Part shown: piece after piece, positions 5,930 through 8,966 of the stretch
Layout: every line of letters begins with the position of its first letter
Numbering within the stretch: position 1 is the first letter of the stretch
The notes under the pieces: model-generated
The model's database searches: none
The model's input: the letters and a program-made list of their open reading frames with translations, nothing else
What the model was told of the DNA's origin: nothing
Source of the DNA: an uncultured Burkholderiaceae bacterium
GTDB taxonomy: Bacteria; Pseudomonadota; Gammaproteobacteria; Burkholderiales; Burkholderiaceae
Assembly (NCBI GenBank): GCA_937871985.1
Contig: CALMPB010000051.1
Location: 1 to 8,966, forward strand
Direction of reading: 5' to 3'
Length of the DNA stretch: 8,966 bases
Translations under genes and position numbers: made by a program

Positions 5930-6106
5930 GATGACTCCTCGGAACAACCCGGATTCCAGGAGCCAGATAGGAGCGGCGCGAGGGAAAACCGGGTCAAGTT
6001 TCAGAAAGCACCGGCATATGATGGACGCGCGTAAGTTATTGATAAACCTGCTGTATCTAGCTACGGCGCAGTCCAGCGAACTACCGGGCTGGAGTCATCG
6101 TGAAAC
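5930..6106. other. Intergenic junction region expected to hold the attachment site
   Basis: This gene-free stretch separates the integrase start from the chromosomal terminator. It includes an ACCCGG (5947-5952) / CCGGGT (5989-5994) inverted pair and a markedly AT-richer segment (about 6013-6065) unlike both sides. Integrases of this type usually act next to their own gene, so the element end should be here or at the A/T tract beginning near 6105. No tRNA gene or tRNA 3' end was recognised, and no direct repeat partner is available within the window. Confidence 0.5.
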
Positions 6107-6146
6107 AAAAAACCCGCAAGGCCTGTAACGGCGTTGCGGGTTTTTT
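6107..6146. terminator. Bidirectional intrinsic terminator
   Basis: AACCCGCAA (6111-6119) pairs with TTGCGGGTT (6134-6142). After a G-G mismatch, GCC (6121-6123) and GGC (6130-6132) extend the stem around a 6-nt loop. A-run 6107-6110 on the left and T-run 6141-6147 on the right make it work in both directions. It lies 20 nt past the stop of the minus-strand thioredoxin-like gene and should terminate it, while also insulating that gene from the element. Confidence 0.9.
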
Positions 6147-6165
6147 TGTTGCCGGAGGCGTCCTG

Positions 6166-6549
6166 TCAGGCCACCAGCATCCGCGGCAGGTCGGGCAGGG
6201 CCGTGGCGACCGCCGGGCTGTTTGCGTCCAGGCTTTCGAGCAGACGCTCCAGGTGGCCGATATGCGGCAGCATCGGACCGTAGAACACTACCCGCGGGCC
6301 GATCTGCACCAGCAGCGTGGGGAAGTTTTCCACGTCTTCATCGCCCAGCAGTTCGGCGTGGTCCTCGATGTCTATCCAGGCGAAGACGTGCCGCGGCAAG
6401 GCGTCGGCCAGCGCTTGCAGCTTGGGCTTGTATTGTTCGCAGGTATCGCACCAGGCCGCGCAGAAGCAGGCCACCAGCCAGGCGTCGGGCGTAGCGCCGA
6501 GCCGCGCGCGCAGCGCGGCCAGGTCGGTATCGGGTACAAGTAGTGACAT
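6166..6549 (-). CDS. Thioredoxin-like fold protein
   Basis: This 127-residue single-domain protein has a thioredoxin fold. The redox motif is W33-C34-D-T-C37 in the usual place after a hydrophobic strand (AWLVACFCAAWCDTC), and the cis-proline is P77 (ENFPTLLV). The active site WCDTC differs from classical WCGPC, so redox potential and partners may differ; an extra cysteine, C30, sits just before it. There is no signal peptide or membrane anchor, so a cytoplasmic disulfide reductase or redox-adapter role is likely. Its length slightly exceeds that of canonical thioredoxin, with a Pro/Ala-rich C-terminal tail. The ATG at 6549 has no strong ribosome site. It is monocistronic, divergent from the EI24 gene and followed by the terminator at 6107-6146. 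It is the first host gene beside the element and appears intact. Confidence 0.85.
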   Translation of the reverse strand: MSLLVPDTDLAALRARLGATPDAWLVACFCAAWCDTCEQYKPKLQALADALPRHVFAWIDIEDHAELLGDEDVENFPTLLVQIGPRVVFYGPMLPHIGHLERLLESLDANSPAVATALPDLPRMLVA

Positions 6550-6612
6550 GTGGGCAGATCGAGGCGTGTTTGACTATCATACCCGGGTTGTCTACCCCCT
6601 TTTTCCTCCCCC
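6550..6612. promoter_or_regulatory. Divergent promoter region (thioredoxin-like / EI24)
   Basis: These 63 bases separate two divergent genes and must hold both promoters or leaders. For the minus strand a -10-like TATGAT (6581-6576) is visible without a good -35. For the plus strand TTGACT (6570-6575) resembles a -35, but no matching -10 was found. The polypyrimidine run before the ATG at 6613 leaves the EI24 gene without a visible Shine-Dalgarno sequence. Confidence 0.35.
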
Positions 6613-7422
6613 ATGACCGCTTTGCGCACTGATTCCGCCACGCCCGGCAACGACCGGTTTTCTGCCGCCGGGGCCGGCGCCGTCAGCGTGGGCCAGGCGT
6701 TCAAGCGCGCGCTGGTGTCCCAATGCCATCCCACCATGCTGTTCGCGGTGCTGCTGCCTTTCCTGATCGCGCTGGTGGGTTGCCTGCTGCTGCTGTACCT
6801 GTTCTGGACGCCGCTCAACGAATGGCTGGCGGCCGAGGCGGGGCGCTGGGATTTCGTCAACCGCGCCGAAGACTGGATGCTGGCGATGGGGCTGTTCTCG
6901 CTCAAGCTCTACATGGTCCCGGTGATTGCGGTGGCCATCCTGCTGCCGGTCTCGGGCATCCTGGGGCTGGCCATCGCCGCGGTCTTCGTGATGCCGCTGG
7001 TGCTGCGCCACGTCAGCCATCGCGAATATGCCGGCGTCACGCGCCAGGGCAGGCACGCGACCGCGGTCAGCGTGTGGAACGCGATCTGGGTGTCGCTGGC
7101 GTTTGCCGCGGGCTGGCTGCTGACTCTGCCGCTGTGGCTGGTGCCGCCCATGGCCATCGTGCTGTCGATCTTCTGGTGGGCGTTCGCGTTTTCGCGCATG
7201 ATGCGCGTGGACGCCATCGTCGAACACGCCAGCCCGGCCGAGCGCAAGCTCATCCTGGAACGCAACAACGGCGGCTTCTGGACCATCGGCCTGATCTGCT
7301 CGCTGTTGAACCTCTTGCCTCCCGCGTGGGTCATCCTGCCGGTGTTTTCCGCGCTGGTCTACGCCCATTACGGTCTGGAAGCGCTGAAGCGTTTGCGCGA
7401 GGACCGCGTCATCGACGTCTGA
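6613..7422 (+). CDS. EI24 domain-containing (CysZ-like) inner-membrane protein
   Basis: This 269-residue polytopic membrane protein belongs to the EI24 family, whose bacterial member CysZ imports sulfate. Hydrophobic segments lie at about 42-65, 89-132 (probably two helices or hairpins), 151-193 (two) and 222-252. Between them are basic cytoplasmic stretches such as RHVSHREYAGVTRQGRH (132-148) and SRMMRVDAIVEHASPAERKLILERNNGG (194-221). The C-terminal LEALKRLREDR is cytoplasmic. Length and layout fit EI24/CysZ proteins, but the substrate cannot be read from the sequence and sulfate is only the family precedent. The start at 6613 follows a C/T-rich leader. The molybdopterin-binding gene follows after 34 nt on the same strand, suggesting an operon; sulfur import and molybdenum-cofactor chemistry could be linked, but that is speculation. 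Confidence 0.85.
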   Translation: MTALRTDSATPGNDRFSAAGAGAVSVGQAFKRALVSQCHPTMLFAVLLPFLIALVGCLLLLYLFWTPLNEWLAAEAGRWDFVNRAEDWMLAMGLFSLKLYMVPVIAVAILLPVSGILGLAIAAVFVMPLVLRHVSHREYAGVTRQGRHATAVSVWNAIWVSLAFAAGWLLTLPLWLVPPMAIVLSIFWWAFAFSRMMRVDAIVEHASPAERKLILERNNGGFWTIGLICSLLNLLPPAWVILPVFSALVYAHYGLEALKRLREDRVIDV

Positions 7423-7456
7423 CCGGCGTCATCCCTCTCACTTTCTGGAACCGGAC

Positions 7457-8272
7457 ATGGCCGCAGAATCCGCCGCCCGCCGCATTGGCCTCATCATCGT
7501 AGGGGATGAGATCCTCTCGGGCCGCCGTCAGGACAAGCATTTTTCCAAAGTCGTAGAACTGCTCGGCGCGCGCGGCATGCAGCTGGGCTGGGCCGAGATC
7601 GTGCCGGACGACCGCGACACGCTCGTGGCCACCTACAAGCGCAGCTTCGCCACCGGCGACGTGGTGTTTTCCTGTGGCGGCATCGGCGGCACGCCCGACG
7701 ACCACACGCGGCAGGCCGCCGCGGCTGCGCTGGGCCTGCCGCTGGCGCTGCACCCCGAGGCCGAGCAGGCCATCGCGCTGCGCTCGGCCGAGATGGCCGC
7801 CAAGGGGCAGGGCACGGCCGACATGAGCACGCCCGAAAACCAGCAGCGCCTGCAGATGGGCGTGTTCCCGGAAGGCTGCGAGATCGTGCCGAATCCCTAC
7901 AACCGCATTCCGGGGTTCTTCATCAAGGACCATACCTTCGTGCCGGGCTTTCCGGTCATGGCCTGGCCGATGCTGGAATGGACCCTGGACACGCGCTATC
8001 GTGCGCTGCAGCATGTGCGCGCCCACGCGGAACATTCCTTCCTGGTGTTCAGCATGCCGGAATCGCGTATCACGCCCGCCATGCAGACCGTGGAAACCCG
8101 CTGGCCCGGGGTACGGGCGTTCAGCCTGCCGAGCGTGGGCGAGGCCGGCGGCACGCCGCATATCGACCTGGGCGTGAAGGGCGAGCCTGCGGCAGCCGCG
8201 GAGGCGTTGGAGTATCTCAGGGCCGAGGTCTTGCGCCTCGGCGGCAAGCTGGCGCCACCGCCTGCTGCGTGA
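7457..8272 (+). CDS. Molybdopterin-binding (CinA N-terminal/MoaB-like) protein
   Basis: This 271-residue cytoplasmic protein has a MoCF-biosynthesis (MogA/MoaB/CinA-N) domain over about 9-170. The signature segments are IGLIIVGDEILSGRRQDKH (10-28) and the glycine-rich SCGGIGGTPDDHT (72-84), which form the pterin or nucleotide pocket in this fold. Residues 170-271 match the second, CinA-like part. The C-terminal PncC nicotinamide-nucleotide amidase domain of full CinA is absent, so this is the short paralogue usually annotated as competence/damage-inducible protein A or molybdopterin-binding protein. Its exact reaction is unknown; the ADP-ribose pyrophosphatase activity known for CinA-type domains is possible. 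The start at 7457 has a weak GGA upstream. It probably shares a transcript with the EI24 gene and is followed by a weak terminator at 8283-8308. It reads through intact. Confidence 0.9.
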   Translation: MAAESAARRIGLIIVGDEILSGRRQDKHFSKVVELLGARGMQLGWAEIVPDDRDTLVATYKRSFATGDVVFSCGGIGGTPDDHTRQAAAAALGLPLALHPEAEQAIALRSAEMAAKGQGTADMSTPENQQRLQMGVFPEGCEIVPNPYNRIPGFFIKDHTFVPGFPVMAWPMLEWTLDTRYRALQHVRAHAEHSFLVFSMPESRITPAMQTVETRWPGVRAFSLPSVGEAGGTPHIDLGVKGEPAAAAEALEYLRAEVLRLGGKLAPPPAA

Positions 8273-8282
8273 AAATCGGACC

Positions 8283-8308
8283 GGCCGACATGTGCGGCCC
8301 TTATTTTT
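8283..8308 (+). terminator. Weak intrinsic terminator after the molybdopterin-binding gene
   Basis: GGCCG (8283-8287) pairs with CGGCC (8295-8299) across a 7-nt loop, followed by CTTATTTTT. The stem is short, but the U-rich tail and the position 10 nt after the stop codon fit a terminator. Confidence 0.5.
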
Positions 8309-8322
8309 GATACAAAAACCGG

Positions 8323-8351
8323 TTGCCAAACGCCTCAGTAAATTTCACAAT
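8323..8351 (+). promoter_or_regulatory. Candidate sigma-70 promoter of the IclR gene
   Basis: TTGCCA (8323-8328), a 17-nt spacer and CACAAT (8346-8351) give a fair match to a housekeeping promoter. Initiation near 8358 would leave a leader of about 85 nt that contains the imperfect hairpin at 8396-8439. Autoregulation is usual for IclR regulators, but no operator could be assigned. Confidence 0.45.
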
Positions 8352-8395
8352 ACGGGAAAGAACTGTTTGCTGCGATGCCGCAAGTCCGGTTCCCT

Positions 8396-8439
8396 AAGGT
8401 GGGGCCCTACAGGCGGCGCAGCTGTCCTAGCCCCCCCTT
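8396..8439 (+). other. Imperfect inverted repeat in the IclR leader
   Basis: AAGG (8396-8399) and GGGGC (8401-8405) pair with GCCCC (8430-8434) and CCTT (8436-8439), with one mismatch between the two helices. CAG (8410-8412) and CTG (8422-8424) close an inner stem. The right arm ends 3 nt before the IclR start codon, where no Shine-Dalgarno sequence is seen. Confidence 0.45.
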
Positions 8440-8442
8440 TCC

Positions 8443-8966
8443 ATGTCCCGTCTCCCCACTACCCGCAATGCCCTGGACGCCGAGACCGAAGGCGCCTCCG
8501 CCCATCCCATCGCCATCCAGGTAATCGAGCGCGCCATGCGCCTGCTCGACGCCCTGGCCGCGCAGCCGGATCCGGTAACGCTCAAGGAACTGTCCGCGAC
8601 CACCGGCCTGCATGCCTCTACCGCGCATCGCATCCTGAACGACCTGGTCGTGGGCCGCTATGTCGAACGCGTCGACAACGGCCTGTATCAGCTCGGCATG
8701 CGCTTGCTGGAGCTGGGTTCGCTGGTCAAGGGGCGGCTGAACGTGCGTGAAGCCGCCATCTCGGCAATGCGTTCGCTGCACAAGCTGACGGGGCAGACCA
8801 TCAACCTGTCGGTCCAGCAGGGCGACGAGATCGTCTACATCGACCGCGCCTGGAGCGAACGCTCGGGCATGCAGGTGGTCCGCGCCATCGGCGGCCGCGC
8901 GCCCCTGCACCTGACTTCCACCGGCAAGCTGTTCCTGTCGACCGCGGATGCGCGCCAGGTCCGCGC
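8443..8966 (+). CDS. IclR-family transcriptional regulator (3' end outside window)
   Basis: The open frame from the ATG at 8443 runs to the window end without a stop (174 codons plus 2 nt). Residues about 24-85 form the IclR winged helix-turn-helix: QVIERAMRLLDALAAQ, then TLKELSATTGLHASTAHRILNDLVVGRYVER, and the wing GLYQLGMRLLELGS. The effector-binding domain begins near 100 (REAAISAMRSLHKLTGQTINLSVQQGDEIVYIDR) and the HLTSTGKLFL stretch (156-165) is the usual IclR segment near the ligand pocket. Family length is about 250-290 residues, so roughly 60% is present. IclR proteins are dimeric regulators of catabolic or stress operons; the effector is not predictable here. The start lacks a clear ribosome site, and an internal ATG at codon 32 would remove the beginning of the DNA-binding domain, so the first ATG is preferred. 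Confidence 0.9.
   Translation, partial: MSRLPTTRNALDAETEGASAHPIAIQVIERAMRLLDALAAQPDPVTLKELSATTGLHASTAHRILNDLVVGRYVERVDNGLYQLGMRLLELGSLVKGRLNVREAAISAMRSLHKLTGQTINLSVQQGDEIVYIDRAWSERSGMQVVRAIGGRAPLHLTSTGKLFLSTADARQVR

Larger units (their letters stand above)
1..6106 (-). mobile_element. Integrase-proximal end of an ICE/genomic island (partial)
   Basis: All genes from 306 to 5929 are on the minus strand and are of mobile-element type: tyrosine recombinase, YhcG-type nuclease, DUF2958 protein, small unknown proteins and a metal-efflux cargo operon. They are separated by long direct repeats not seen on the chromosomal side. From about 6166 rightward the genes are ordinary chromosomal ones. The integrase reads away from the junction, as is common when the attachment site lies just upstream of int. 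The right boundary is not resolved: it lies between the integrase start and the terminator at 6107-6146, and the end given here is the outer limit. The left boundary is outside the window. A Tn4371-like assignment is an inference from the style of the integrase and the DUF2958 protein; no transfer or replication genes are visible to confirm it. Confidence 0.75.

Noticed and set aside
4415..6034. 539-codon plus-strand open frame opposite the integrase and nuclease
   Set aside because: It is antisense to a recombinase with a complete active site and has low-complexity Arg/Ala/His-rich composition typical of a GC-rich shadow frame. It has no recognisable domain.
6000..6110. Possible tRNA gene as integration target
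   Set aside because: No cloverleaf, T-loop GTTCRA-type box or CCA end could be found on either strand.
6592..7368. 258-codon minus-strand open frame opposite the EI24 gene
   Set aside because: It is Gln/Arg/His-rich with no domain. It is complementary to the codons of a clear membrane protein.
7409..8329. 306-codon minus-strand open frame opposite the molybdopterin-binding gene
   Set aside because: It has Arg/His/Gly-rich shadow composition opposite a well-conserved gene and no motif of its own.
1..8966. CRISPR array or insertion sequence
   Set aside because: The repeats are few, long and gene-spaced. No regular short repeat-spacer pattern, transposase or terminal inverted repeats were seen.

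Overview
The window joins the end of a mobile element to ordinary chromosome. The chromosomal side (about 6107-8966) has high GC and carries a thioredoxin-like protein, an EI24/CysZ-like membrane protein, a CinA-like molybdopterin-binding protein and an IclR regulator. Protein style and codon use suggest a beta-proteobacterium of the Alcaligenaceae (Achromobacter/Bordetella type); this is an inference, because no rRNA or other marker gene is present.

The left two thirds (1 to somewhere in 5930-6107) look like the integrase end of an integrative and conjugative element (ICE) or genomic island, possibly of the Tn4371-like group. All its genes lie on the minus strand. Reading inward from the junction they are: a 399-residue tyrosine recombinase (5929-4730); a YhcG/DUF1016 PD-(D/E)XK nuclease (4733-3669) whose start overlaps the integrase stop by 4 nt; a long intergenic repeat (R2); a small CxxC...CxxH protein (3316-2924); a CsoR/RcnR-type metal sensor (2840-2583); an NreB-like MFS metal exporter with a His-rich tail (2573-1281); a second repeat copy (R1); a DUF2958 protein (1000-650); and a 92-residue unknown protein (584-306). 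The first 305 bases are non-coding, hold the tail of a third repeat copy and are rich in hairpins.

The sensor and exporter form a two-gene efflux operon. Its promoter carries a perfect 9-1-9 palindrome (TATCCCCCC / GGGGGGATA) that fills the spacer between the -35 and -10 boxes. The predicted transcription start falls on or next to the start codon, so the mRNA may be leaderless. The cargo (Zn-binding-like protein, sensor, exporter) sits exactly between direct repeats R1 and R2, which could have served for cassette gain or loss.

The most unusual signal is a perfect 25-bp palindrome (12-bp arms, 1-nt spacer, 4403-4427) inside the nuclease gene. It is written in codons that are uncommon in this GC-rich neighbourhood, which suggests a DNA-level function on top of the protein code. 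Together with the integrase-nuclease overlap it makes 3669-5929 the best candidate for an undescribed module. No CRISPR array, tRNA, rRNA or insertion sequence was seen.
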